Origin: Dermatophagoides farinae
Taxonomy: Eukaryota; Arthropoda; Arachnida; Sarcoptiformes; Pyroglyphidae
Reading direction: 5' to 3'
Length of the DNA stretch: 64,000 nt
Assembly: GCF_024713945.1 (NCBI RefSeq)
Contig: NW_027461524.1
Span: 124,001 to 188,000 of the forward strand
The position numbers were made by a program, and so were the translations under genes. The notes under the pieces are model-generated. The model worked only from the letters and a program-made list of their open reading frames with translations. It did not search any database and was not told the DNA's origin. Positions 39,228 through 48,575 of the stretch are shown piece by piece (position 1 is the stretch's first letter; each line of letters opens with the position of its first letter).

Positions 39228-39481
39228 ATGGTCACTTTAAAGAGTAAGTAATAGTTTTAGTCACAACTCTTTCAGGCACATCCAAGAGACAAAAACTAGC
39301 TACCAAATACAAAATTGAGAAGAAGGTTAAAGAACACAAGAAAAAAGTTAGAAAGGAAGCCAAAAAACTAAAGAAGAATCCGAAACGCAGCTATAAAATC
39401 GATATTCCAGATTCCTGTCCTTTCAAAGCCGAAATGTTACGGGAATTCATAAACAAAAAGAAAGCAGCAGCAGGAAACTGA
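39228..39481 (+). CDS. Stand-alone Grn1-domain (nucleostemin/GNL3 N-terminus-like) microprotein
   Basis: Exons 39228-39243 and 39276-39481, joined across a 32-nt intron, give 73 residues: start MVTLKSTSKRQKLATKYKIE, a very basic helical middle (KKVKEHKKKVRKEAKKLKK) and PDSCPFKAEMLREFINKKK before TGA. This closely follows the Grn1 N-terminal domain of GNL3/GNL3L, including the invariant P-x-S/C-P-F-K signature, which directs nucleolar and pre-60S binding. In known proteins a circularly permuted GTPase follows; here the frame stops and the next gene begins 140 bases on. The splice restores the frame exactly, which supports the gene model. Confidence 0.75.
39244..39275 (+). other. Spliceosomal intron, 32 nt (Grn1 gene)
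   Basis: Begins GTAAGT and ends TTTCAG. Its removal joins codon five to the rest of the conserved Grn1 sequence. Confidence 0.75.
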
Positions 39482-39621
39482 GTTTACACGTCATCTTGGT
39501 CGCAAAGAGTAATCTTGAACCAGTGGTGTATTCAAAAATAAGTTTGCATGTTGCTCCTTTAAATCAGCTCCAGTGTTTTCTAAGATCTACTAAGTATTGA
39601 ATACACAAATAGTTTCTTTAT

Positions 39622-40932
39622 ATGCCGGGTTCTTGTTGTTCAAAGAAAAAATTTAATTACTCCGTAAGTGCTTAACTGTAACATTTCGAAAAGACGTCAA
39701 TTGAGAGATTAAAAGAAAGTCAAGAAAGTAACACGTTCAAGAAACAATGCTCATATAACATCGGCCCACGGCCTGTGTTAGACGAAAAAGCCACTATTGA
39801 AGCCGGTCCTCTATTGAGTCAAACGATGACTAAGTTATCGAAAGAAATTCCTGAACAAGAAAAGTCATTTGTTGAAACAAACGAACTTTCAAAAAAAGAA
39901 TCTATGTCCATAAATGTGAACGAAGAATTCCTCTCCGTAAATTCTGGATCTTCCTCGTCCATCATATCGAATCACGCCGGTGAATACGAGAACTCACACT
40001 ATATGAATGATCCAAGACTGCCCATTTTCAGAACCAAAGTCGACGACTACGTCAGACTTCCCAACATCCCCGATGAACTTCAAGATAATTTTCCCGACTA
40101 CCCATTCAACCCTTCAGAGCTCGTTGTTCCTGAAGATTGTACACCAATCAATTTAAATAATGGCTTCACCTATCGCGGAGAAACCAAAGACAATTGCATG
40201 CATGGAATCGGAGAAATGACATTCCCAGACGGAGGAATATATAGAGGAACTTTCTTTAACAACATTCCGCACGGTATCGGGATTGTGACGACAAGTAAAA
40301 ACACAAAATACATCGGTGAGTACCACAAAAACAGCTCACACGGATTTGGGTGCTACGAATTTGAAGACGGAAGCAAAACTATTGGCCACTTTATCCGCAA
40401 TTGTAAAAACGGAATTGGGAAAGAGATCAGACCGAGTGGAACCATTTTCATTGGTAATTATGAAAATAACGTGCGATCCGGTCTTGGCCGTTTAGAAACC
40501 AAAGACGGAGATTTTTATATCGGAAACTTTAAAGATGGCCAGATCCACGGCGAAGGTACTTATTTCTGGACAGATGGAAAAATTTACTCCGGAAATTGGA
40601 ATAAAACTCAAATGAACGGAAAAGGAACCAAGTGGTATCCGAACGGGCAAATCTACCACGGTACTTTTGCCAACGGCATACCCAACGACAAAGGTATTCT
40701 TGTTTATAACGACGCAAAACAAGCTGAAGGTAATTTCGTCAACGGTCAACTTGACGGAAAAGTCAAGTTGTTCTTTCCTGACGGCACCAAATCTTACGTC
40801 ATGTTCACGACCGGATCGACTTTATACCAAAACCTCGACGAACAACTCACAGATTCGCCCTCGCCTGTCCCCAAAACCCCTCCTGCGTCTCCACTTATGC
40901 TACTCCGTTCGAATTCTAAAAAATCAGATTGA
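39622..40932 (+). CDS. MORN-repeat protein with N-terminal Cys cluster
   Basis: Exons 39622-39663 and 39694-40932 (30-nt intron, phase 0) give 426 residues. The first exon encodes MPGSCCSKKKFNYS, where Cys5 and Cys6 next to a Lys run look like a palmitoylation patch. About eight MORN repeats follow from residue about 165, such as GIGEMTFPDGGIYRG, GLGRLETKDGDFYIGNF and GEGTYFWTDGKIYSGNW. The tail is Pro-rich (DSPSPVPKTPPASP). MORN arrays bind membranes or form elongated scaffolds, and in apicomplexans MORN proteins mark the basal complex and centrocone. Residues 15-160 are Ser/Glu-rich and presumably disordered. Without the first exon the frame has no ATG at its start. Confidence 0.85.
39664..39693 (+). 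other. Spliceosomal intron, 30 nt (MORN gene)
   Basis: Begins GTAAGT and ends GAAAAG, phase 0. It contains a candidate branch word CTTAAC. Confidence 0.7.
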
Positions 40933-41254
40933 TTAAACGTACACTAATATATACACATTTTTCATCTTGATCTGTCGAGATTTTTACTTATTTAGATTTT
41001 CATATCACGCTTTTTAACTGCACGGATATAGATATTTTTACAAATGCTATGGTATATTATTTTTGATAATTACTCTTTATTAATTGAATAATGTAAATAA
41101 TAATTTTGATCACGGTATAATCAATAAATAACTTTTGAAAACAAACATCTGAAACTAGTTTTAGTTTTTAGATTAGTAATTAGCTATTAGTCCGACATAG
41201 ACAATAATTTGTTCTGAATTACAAAAAGGGAATTGCAATTAAAGTTTAGTTACA
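40933..41254 (+). other. Intergenic region, 322 bp
   Basis: AT-rich spacer between the MORN gene and V-ATPase B, both on the plus strand. It should contain the MORN 3' UTR and the V-ATPase promoter. No further gene or RNA is recognised. Confidence 0.5.
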
Positions 41255-42768
41255 ATGAACGAAACAGCTCACATAAACGCTAAAGCTGCTACTCGCGACT
41301 ACTATGTCGCTCCGAGAATACAAAACGCTTCGATAAGCTGTAAGTTTTGAGTTACATTCGATTAATAGCTGTTCAAGGACCTCTTGTCATTATGAACAAT
41401 GTCGATCACGCCGTGAGTGACGAAATTGTATCAGTAACTTTAGAAGATGGTACTAAAAGATTGGGAAAAGTTTTAGAAATATCGGGTAAATATTGCATTA
41501 TTCAAGTTTTTGACGGAACAAGTGGCATTGACACAAAAAACTGCGTAGTCGAGTTTTTCGGAGAATTAATGAGTATGCACGTCAGTGAAGATATGCTCGG
41601 TAGAACTTTCGACGGAAGTGGCCGGCCAATAGATAATGGACCAAGAATAATAGGTCAAGATTATTTAAACATAAACGGTTCTTCTATCAACCCGAGTTGC
41701 AGAATCTTTCCAAAGGAAATGATTCAGACTGGAATATCCACTATCGATACAATGAACAGCGTTATAAGAGGCCAAAAAATTCCATTATTCAGTAGTTCCG
41801 GACTTCCTCACAACGACATAGGGTCTCAAATATGCCGTCAAGCAACTTTAGTAGAAGGAAAAGATGTGTTGGATCATCATCCAGACAATTTCGCTGTAGT
41901 ATTTGGCGCTATGGGCGTTAGTATGGACACTGCTCGTCTATTTAGAAAAGAATTTGAACAGGGCGGAACGTCAGACAACGTCGTGCTCTTTCTGAATTTA
42001 GCAAATGATTCCACCGTTGAACGTATTATTACACCTCGTATTGCTTTAACTACGGCGGAATATTTGGCTTACAATCGAGAACTCCACGTCTTCGTTATTT
42101 TAACCGATATGAGCAGTTATGCTGACGCACTTAGAGAAATTTCAGCTGCAAGAGAGGAAGTGCCCGGCCGTAGAGGATATCCAGGATATATGTACACAGA
42201 TCTTTCAACAATATACGAACGGGCTGGACGAGTCGAAGGTTGTAACGGATCAATAACTCAATTTCCCATATTGACAATGCCCAATGATGATATAACTCAT
42301 CCGATCCCTGATTTAACAGGATATATTACAGAAGGTCAAATTTTCGTAGATCGTGCGCTTTATAACAGACAAATTTACCCGCCGATAAATGTACTTCCTT
42401 CTTTGTCTAGACTTATGAAAGCCGGAATTGGAGCGGGTCTCACTCGAGACGATCACCCTTCTGTTAGCGATCAATTGTATTCAAACTACGCCATTGGCGA
42501 TGATGTGCGGTCTATGAAAACCGTTATCGGAGAAGAGGCTCTGACATCGGATGACCTATTATACCTAGAGTTTCTGGAAAAATTCGAAACTGACTTTATC
42601 ACACAAGACAAATACCAAAACCGATCTATATTTGAATCGCTCGACATCGCTTGGGAACTTTTACGAACTTTCCCAGAGGATATGCTAAAGAAAATAAAAC
42701 CAGAACTATTATCAAAGTATTACAGTCGTGAAGCTTATAAAAAAACAACAACAGAAAATGGTAAATAA
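41255..42768 (+). CDS. V-type proton ATPase subunit B
   Basis: Exons 41255-41339 and 41369-42768 (29-nt intron inside a Ser codon) give 494 residues. The first exon supplies the conserved [12 protein letters not shown], and the junction produces [16 protein letters not shown], matching the family pattern YxTVSGVNGPLVI. Later motifs are [48 protein letters not shown] and [16 protein letters not shown]. Subunit B is the non-catalytic nucleotide-binding subunit of the V1 head that acidifies vacuoles and secretory compartments. Length is standard. The intron assignment is very firm because both flanks are conserved. Confidence 0.97.
41340..41368 (+). other. Spliceosomal intron, 29 nt (V-ATPase B)
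   Basis: Begins GTAAGT and ends TAATAG. It is the shortest intron seen here and is fixed by conserved protein sequence on both sides. Confidence 0.9.
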
Positions 42769-42835
42769 CGTACTATTTCGTGATTTCTGAAATATATAAT
42801 TAAAAATTGATTTGTTAAACATTTGACAAGCACAC

Positions 42836-44350
42836 TCAGCAATTTCTTAATACGATTTTATTTGCGGTAGCAGCCAGAATTGCAGCTCCAATTCCACTAC
42901 CATCAGATGAAATATGGAATTTAATCAGCCTAGCAAGATTCGGACCTAAAATATCTACTAGCTTGGCGCTTAGAAGATCTCTGTAGCTTTTATTTTTTGT
43001 GTAGATACTGCCGTCAACTGCAATTGTAAGCCCTCCTGACGCTGGCGATAATCTTCCAGTCAAAGAAGCAACGGCTGCGATGGCAGCGGCAATCATGGTC
43101 GAACTACGCACAATTACGGTTTTACAGATTTGTTTTATCGCGTTAAGTTCAGTCAAAGAAAGTGTATTGGTGTCCCATTCGAAAAGTGTTGCAACTGCAT
43201 TTTTAACGACAGCTAGATCTGGTGTTTCATCTTCCATAATTTTAAACACAGCTTTAGTTGTAATGGAGTCATGACACCAGCATAACTTAGGAGCTTTAGA
43301 TCTGAAAACTCTCAAAATAAGTCTTCGTGCGAGTTCTGGAATGTACAAACCAGCTACCATTTTTTCGAAACGTTGTAATCCGTGCGGTGCTGTAGCGTCG
43401 TCAACTTCATGATCAATGATATTGTTTGGTAAAAATCCGTCAAAACCTCCACATTCCAAATTTATAACGTTTCCTTTGTAATTGTACTGATGAGCGTGGG
43501 GGTCAAAATAACACATATTATACCCTGTTCCAGCTATTAAACCAATCATAGCATCTGGGGAATATTGTTCTTTAGTGTATGAACCAGCAACAAGCGTTCC
43601 AACTGTATCGTTGAGAATTGCAACGGTCTTTGCTGGTATTTTAAGTCTATTAAACGCTTGGTTCAACAAAATTGCAAGATCTATTTTGTCACTAGTTACG
43701 GGATCATCCGTTTGAATACCCGTCTCCCATCCTTTAGCCCAATTTGTACAATAAGCACTGTTTAATGCGGTTTGTCTAGTACCGTACGAAAAAGTAAAAC
43801 CTACACTGAATATTCTGTCGTAGTCTTCAATTTCTTTTCCTTCCACCATGTCTTTGTGCTTCACCATGCATTCCTTGGTAACTTCTGCTATGAAGTTAAA
43901 AAGTTCAGTTGCAGTTGCTTTAGGATCCATCAGACCTTTTGGCAAGTTACGAATTTTAACATTCCGCGCGTCTTTCGATATGCTATCAAGAATGAGTTTT
44001 CGATCGCCTTTTAGAAAGCATCTAGCACAACGAACGTTCGTACCTCCGAAGTCTATTACGTAATACACACCGGTTTCATCTCCTTTTGCTAGTTTAGATA
44101 CGCATGTGTCTAAACATTTTGAGTGACCTTTAGGCAAGTTTGGATTCAGGTTGTGCATTTTGCCTATAGCTATATCTTCTTTCAATGAGTGAATCATTTG
44201 GTCAATCTGTTCTTTTGACGGTTCGAACAATTTGATATAATTCTATAAACTTTGTAAAAACCTATTACCTACGTCTAATCGTTCATGAAACGGAGTTACT
44301 ACAACTTTCTGTCGCACAAATGGCGATTTAGCATTGTCTGTCAATTTCAT
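42836..44350 (-). CDS. Hexokinase
   Basis: Exons 44273-44350 and 42836-44242 on the minus strand (30-nt intron, phase 0) give 494 residues. The first exon encodes MKLTDNAKSPFVRQKVVVTP and leads into the conserved N-terminal helix. Motifs: phosphate loop VIDFGGTNVRCARC, VGFTFSYGTRQTALNSAYCT (sugar-binding lobe), AILNDTVGTLVAG (catalytic Asp in the LNDTVGT motif), GLIAGTGYNMCYF, and INLECGGFDGFLPNN. It phosphorylates glucose to glucose-6-phosphate, the first step of glycolysis. It is single-domain, about 50 kDa, as in apicomplexans. The spliced N-terminus removes the need for a non-ATG start. Confidence 0.95.
44243..44272 (-). other. Spliceosomal intron, 30 nt (hexokinase)
   Basis: On the minus strand it begins GTAGGT and ends TTATAG, phase 0. 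Splicing extends the hexokinase frame to an ATG at 44350. Confidence 0.8.
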
Positions 44351-44825
44351 TACCAGTATTATTACCCCTGATCATATAATTAATTAAAAATTAATACTTA
44401 TTGCACGTTTATATTAAAATTAATTTAGTTAACTAAAGGATACGCTACAAAATGATTTCTTACCAGCGTCGCAAAATAAAATACGCATTAACCAGACAAA
44501 AATACAATTTCACTAGCTAAGGTTTCAATGAAAACAAAAATCTGATATACACCAAGATATTTTTTTACGTTACGGCGCCAGCTGTGTAAAAAAAAACAAG
44601 CAACCAAACTCGACCACCTTTTTCCTAAATATTCGTGTAGAAGATATTTCTAAGCTCATAAAATACGAAATGAGCAAATTATGCCGGAAAACCTTTGTTA
44701 ATTATCAATTAATTAATAGAAATTTAATTAACAGCATGTGGCACGAACAAATAATTTTTTATTCTCAGTATGAATTTCAAATTCTTGGTTATATAAGCTA
44801 AATAAGCAAAACCAGTAATTAATAA
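44351..44825. other. Intergenic region, 475 bp, probably with an unmapped first exon
   Basis: AT-rich divergent spacer between hexokinase (minus) and the Tyr-rich gene (plus). It should contain both promoters and the initiator ATG exon of the latter, which I could not place with confidence. An ATG at 44736 opens a 17-codon reading (MWHEQIIFYSQYEFQIL) that could be that exon only with a non-standard GTTATA donor. A run of TTAATTAAT-type palindromic words lies near 44697-44732. Confidence 0.4.
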
Positions 44826-45770
44826 TTCAAGGTGTCTACAGGCTGCTCGAATCAGAACGTTCTTCCGCCAAATTTGAACAAAAAGAATAAAATTTCTTTA
44901 GGTGAACGCGGAAGAATTGAATTGAAAACTGCAATTCGCAAAGTACTTAAACACAACCCGCAACTACGAAACAAGTAAGTCGCCGCTGAATTTATAAATT
45001 ATAGAGTTAAGAAAATAGCATATTTGCGTTCAGCTACTGTTTCTCAACTTGTCGAAATAGCCAAACTATGTAATTTAGAAGAAATCGCTTATGAAATTTC
45101 AAATCAGTTTATTCGATCCAAACAGCTTAAGAAATCACAATTAAACTCGACCAACAAAAGAAAATTACAATATACCCGCTCGATGCCAATATTTCCTGAT
45201 TCGCACACGGTACAACAATACGAGTCTTTTGTTTGCTCAAACAGCAACTTCGCACAAAATACACAAACACCAAACCGTTCTTACAATTCCATACCCAATT
45301 CCTACTCTAGCTACCCCGAATATAATTCAAATAAAGACGGAAGTTACCACTACTCTCCTAATCAAATTAATTCTAGTTGTTTTAATCAACCTTTCATGTT
45401 GTACCATGGGTACCACAGTTACTCGTTACCTGCTATTGCCAAGTCTCCCGTAAATGAATATCCAGTATATAATTCGTGCCAAAATTACTATGGCGATTAC
45501 GACAGCTGCTCATACCCTACAACTCCAGAGTACTTTCCGCACACTCATTACTCGAATGATTATTTTCCTGAATATTTCAATTCTGAAACAGTTCAAAACT
45601 CTTACGCTTCCAGTGTCTACCAGTCTCCCAGCACGCAGATCCCAACACCCCAGTATCACGTGTCTGGAGCCTATGACTACAATTTAAATCATCAATGTTA
45701 CAACTCATATCATAATTCAAATAATGTTTCATATGAGACAAAGTCAAATTCATATAGATATATACAATAA
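44826..45770 (+). CDS. Unknown protein with Tyr/Ser/Asn-rich low-complexity C-terminus (5' exon unresolved)
   Basis: Two exons are visible, up to 44974 and from 45005 to 45770, joined by a 30-nt GTAAGT intron inside a Lys codon. The frame is open back to a stop at 44823-44825 but has no ATG, so another exon must lie upstream. The conserved-looking part (LGERGRIELKTAIRKVLKHN, then VSQLVEIAKLCNLEEIAYEI) is a helical domain of about 90 residues that I do not recognise. The last 190 residues are dominated by Tyr, Ser, Asn and Pro (for example SYNSIPNSYSSYPEYNSNKD), a composition typical of condensate-forming RNA-binding or transcription factors. Function is unknown. Confidence 0.6.
44975..45004 (+). 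other. Spliceosomal intron, 30 nt (Tyr-rich gene)
   Basis: Begins GTAAGT and ends ATATAG-like sequence TTATAG. It contains in-frame stops, and removal joins a continuous helical domain. Confidence 0.75.
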
Positions 45771-46011
45771 TTAGTTAGTTTTTTATCAACCTACAAATAA
45801 TATTGATTCGTCTTCTGCGGTGATATTTCAAAATAGATATTAATTAATATATTTAATTTGTTAGCATAAAACTAAGTTAGAGTGCAATCCTCTCAAGATA
45901 ACTTACAAAGTCTGTCTGTGACTAGCGACAACTAATTAAACAAAATCAAGTCTCGCATTAGACCTTAGCTCGTCAGTTTGTTAAATGAACTCTTCATTAC
46001 ATATCTAAACA

Positions 46012-47569
46012 ATGAATTATCTCGATTATTCCCAACTTTCAAACTCACCCCTGTCCAAACTAGACTTATCACCTGAATATCTGAACATAATCTCAACGCA
46101 TTCACAAAATTGTAAGTTAACAACGTTTTAAATTTCTCGTAGTTTCTCAAGAAGAATATGAAATTCTCTATGATCGACTGTCAAACTTAAAAGACATCGA
46201 AGTCGAAAAGCTACTCTTGGAAATTTCAAATTCCAAACTAGAGTTGCGGATTGATAAACAACTTCGCGTTCAGAGAAAAAACTGGCAAGCTTTTTTTGAT
46301 ACGTTTCGAGTTGAAAAGTTGCTTGGGCCCTTGATAAATGAAAAATTCGACACTTCTGACTACTACATTGACTTACTGAATCTGGCAGCAAGTCGGTTAA
46401 TCGATGCAAAACTTTATAACTGGTGGTCGAGTCACGAAACTTCGCTTAAAAAAGATCTTTTGCGATTTCCAGAGCACGCCATCGGAGTGAACGACCAAAA
46501 ACTCATTTTGCTTGGGGTACTCACCATTGACGACGACCTTTCGAACAACGATGAAGTAATTTACTGGTTAATAGGCGTAACCGCCCGCATCAAACTAAAA
46601 ATATTGAACAAAACGCTCGTCAGCACCAAATCACAAGACTTAATTTTAGTGGACAATTTAGTTATCGTTAAAGGAGTGCTCAACAACGAAAACGAACTGG
46701 TCACCTACTCGATTGAATCTTTGCCGGACTGCTCTAAGTTAATTGAGCCATCTGTCAATTTCAAAGCTCAAGCGATACAAAGCAAGGTAACTTTTAACAA
46801 CCAAAAAGTCATCGTCTTCAACCACTGCACTCTCGATAACTCTGCCCGTGTCACACATATTAAACAACAACTGGCGGAGTTCGACAAAAACGTCGATCCG
46901 TCCAACATTTTTGAGCTCAGTAAACTAACTGCAATCGATCGCAAAGTTGACTTTCTTCCGTTGGTTATCGTTTTTGGAGGTCCTTTATGTAGCAATCCAC
47001 ATATCAAGTTTGTTGAATACTACAGTTTAATAAACATCTTCTTTGAAACGCTTAAAACTGAGTTTCCTCGAATAATGAACTTTAGCAAGATCGTATTGGT
47101 TCCCAGCCCTAAGGACCCTATTCTAAATTCTATGCCGCTTTGTCCTTTGACTGACGCCCAAACGTGTTACATAACACACGAACTTAAGAATGTTACTTTG
47201 GCACCGTCTCCAGCGCGAATAAACATAGGAGAGATTGAAATAATTATCAACACGCTTCCCATCAAAAGAATTTTTTCCAAACGCCTATTTCCTCAGTCAA
47301 GTTTGAAAAAATCTAACTTGGGGCTTTTTGCGTATTTTGTGCAGTCCCAGTATTCGTTGTACCCTTACTTCCTCAAAAGTTTTCCAATAATTAATTTCTA
47401 CACAACATACAAATATTTACAGATAGATAATAAACTACCGCAATATTACATTTTTCTTGATCAAGAAGAGGAAAGCGAATCGCATAATACTGGCACAATT
47501 AAATTTTTTTCTGTCAAGAATTACGTTATTTTAGATCTATTCGACGCGAACGAACTAATTTTGAAATAA
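46012..47569 (+). CDS. POLE2: DNA polymerase epsilon subunit 2 (B subunit)
   Basis: Exons 46012-46111 and 46143-47569 (31-nt intron) give 508 residues. The C-terminal half is a calcineurin-like (inactive phosphoesterase) B-subunit: VIVFGGPLCSNPHIKFVEYY, FSKIVLVPSPKDPILNSMPL, LAPSPARINIGEIEIII and SFPIINFYTTYKY. The segment after VPSPKDP reading ILNSMPLCPLTDAQ parallels the PGF-SILPRPPL stretch specific to POLE2, which separates it from POLA2 and the delta subunit. An OB-fold region precedes it (QKLILLGVLTIDDDL, ITTKS-like DLILVDNLVIVKGV). It scaffolds the leading-strand polymerase and contacts the CMG helicase. The first exon begins MNYLDYSQLSNSPLSKLDLS. Confidence 0.82.
46112..46142 (+). other. 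Spliceosomal intron, 31 nt (POLE2)
   Basis: Begins GTAAGT and ends TCGTAG, with GTTAAC as a possible branch word. Splicing links the ATG exon to the long frame. Confidence 0.75.
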
Positions 47570-47602
47570 ACGGCTTTTCAGTTGTAAAAATAAACTCATT
47601 TC

Positions 47603-48408
47603 TCAAAACAATGGAGAAGTTAAGTATGTAGCTTGGATCCACAGTGCCACATCCATGATCAACTCTTCTGAAAGCATAAAATGAGCTTCTTTCTCCGGAC
47701 TTGCCACCACAACTAAATTTTCACTAGAAATGTCTGGTCGCTCGCATTCGTACTCGATAATAGTCCACCCAAACGCGTCGTTTGGGTTTTTTACCCCTTC
47801 TGTTCCGTTGCCACACTCAAGTTTATACAATTGCTCTGCAATGTTCATTCCAACTTCTGCGACATCTACCAGAAACTTTTTACCTTCGCCGTTTTCCATC
47901 AACTGCATACCACGCACGTTCAGATGATCTTCTTTTTCACTTTGAAACAGATCTGTTTGGCTGTTAAGAATCGACTCTAGATCTTGAAATCTTCGCAGTA
48001 GTTTCCATCGGTAATTCGGAATGCCCAGCGCAGCGTTCAAGGAATAAGCTTCGCTGCACGGCCTGCTAACAGCCTCTGTGGGCTTTCCACGGGGATAGTA
48101 GTACGCTGCATTACTGCTGCCTTGCGTGATACCAAACCGATCAGCCAGTTTCAACGCTCGTATGCTAATGTTCAAGGCCAAGTTCACTATGTTCACATTG
48201 GTTAGTATGCTTGCCGTTGTCAAATTCTCAAAGTTACATTCCCAACCAGTTTCTGGGTACTGATGCGCATTTTCTATACGACACCATCGAAAATCTACAA
48301 GTCAACTATGCGCAACAACCACCTACCTGGATCTGGTGCGTAATAAAAATATTGTTCTATTTGCAAAGAACTATTTTTATTTTTAATTTTTGACGATTTG
48401 CAGCCCAT
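47603..48408 (-). CDS. N-terminally acylated (MGC) protein, possibly PH-like IMC subcompartment protein
   Basis: Exons 48327-48408 and 47603-48294 on the minus strand (32-nt intron) give 257 residues. The first exon encodes MGCKSSKIKNKNSSLQ: Gly2 with Ser/Thr-rich context is an N-myristoylation signal and Cys3 a palmitoylation site, followed by a basic patch. After the junction (YYAPDP then DFRWCRIENAH) comes a mixed alpha/beta sequence ending FMLSEELIMDVALWIQATYL, which recalls the final helix of PH domains. Apicomplexan ISP proteins combine dual acylation with a PH-like fold and sit on the inner membrane complex; that match is an inference. The unspliced frame would lack both ATG and acylation signal. 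Confidence 0.7.
48295..48326 (-). other. Spliceosomal intron, 32 nt (acylated protein)
   Basis: On the minus strand it begins GTAGGT and ends TTGTAG, with GTTGAC as a possible branch word. Confidence 0.75.
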
Positions 48409-48575
48409 CACTGAAAATTAACATTATTACACAATGTAACACAGTATTTTCAAATTACTATTCTTTCTAATACCAATGATTTGCACCACATTACTAATTA
48501 TATCGTAATTAAATAATTGCAACAGAAAATAAATATTAATTCAATTTCTGAATATAATCTTAGATAGCTTGTTCG

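Noticed and set aside
39481-39621. Continuation of the Grn1 gene into a GTPase domain.
   Set aside because: All frames close within about 140 bases, no GT-AG pair opens a GTPase motif, and the MORN gene starts at 39622.
44458-44523. A 22-codon ATG frame with basic residues in the hexokinase upstream region.
   Set aside because: It is too short, has no good donor to join it to the Tyr-rich gene, and does not match a tiny ribosomal protein such as eL41.
44697-44735. TTAATTAAT-rich palindromic stretch as a replication origin or repeat element.
   Set aside because: Such words are expected by chance in AT-rich spacers, and no second copy or defined structure was seen.
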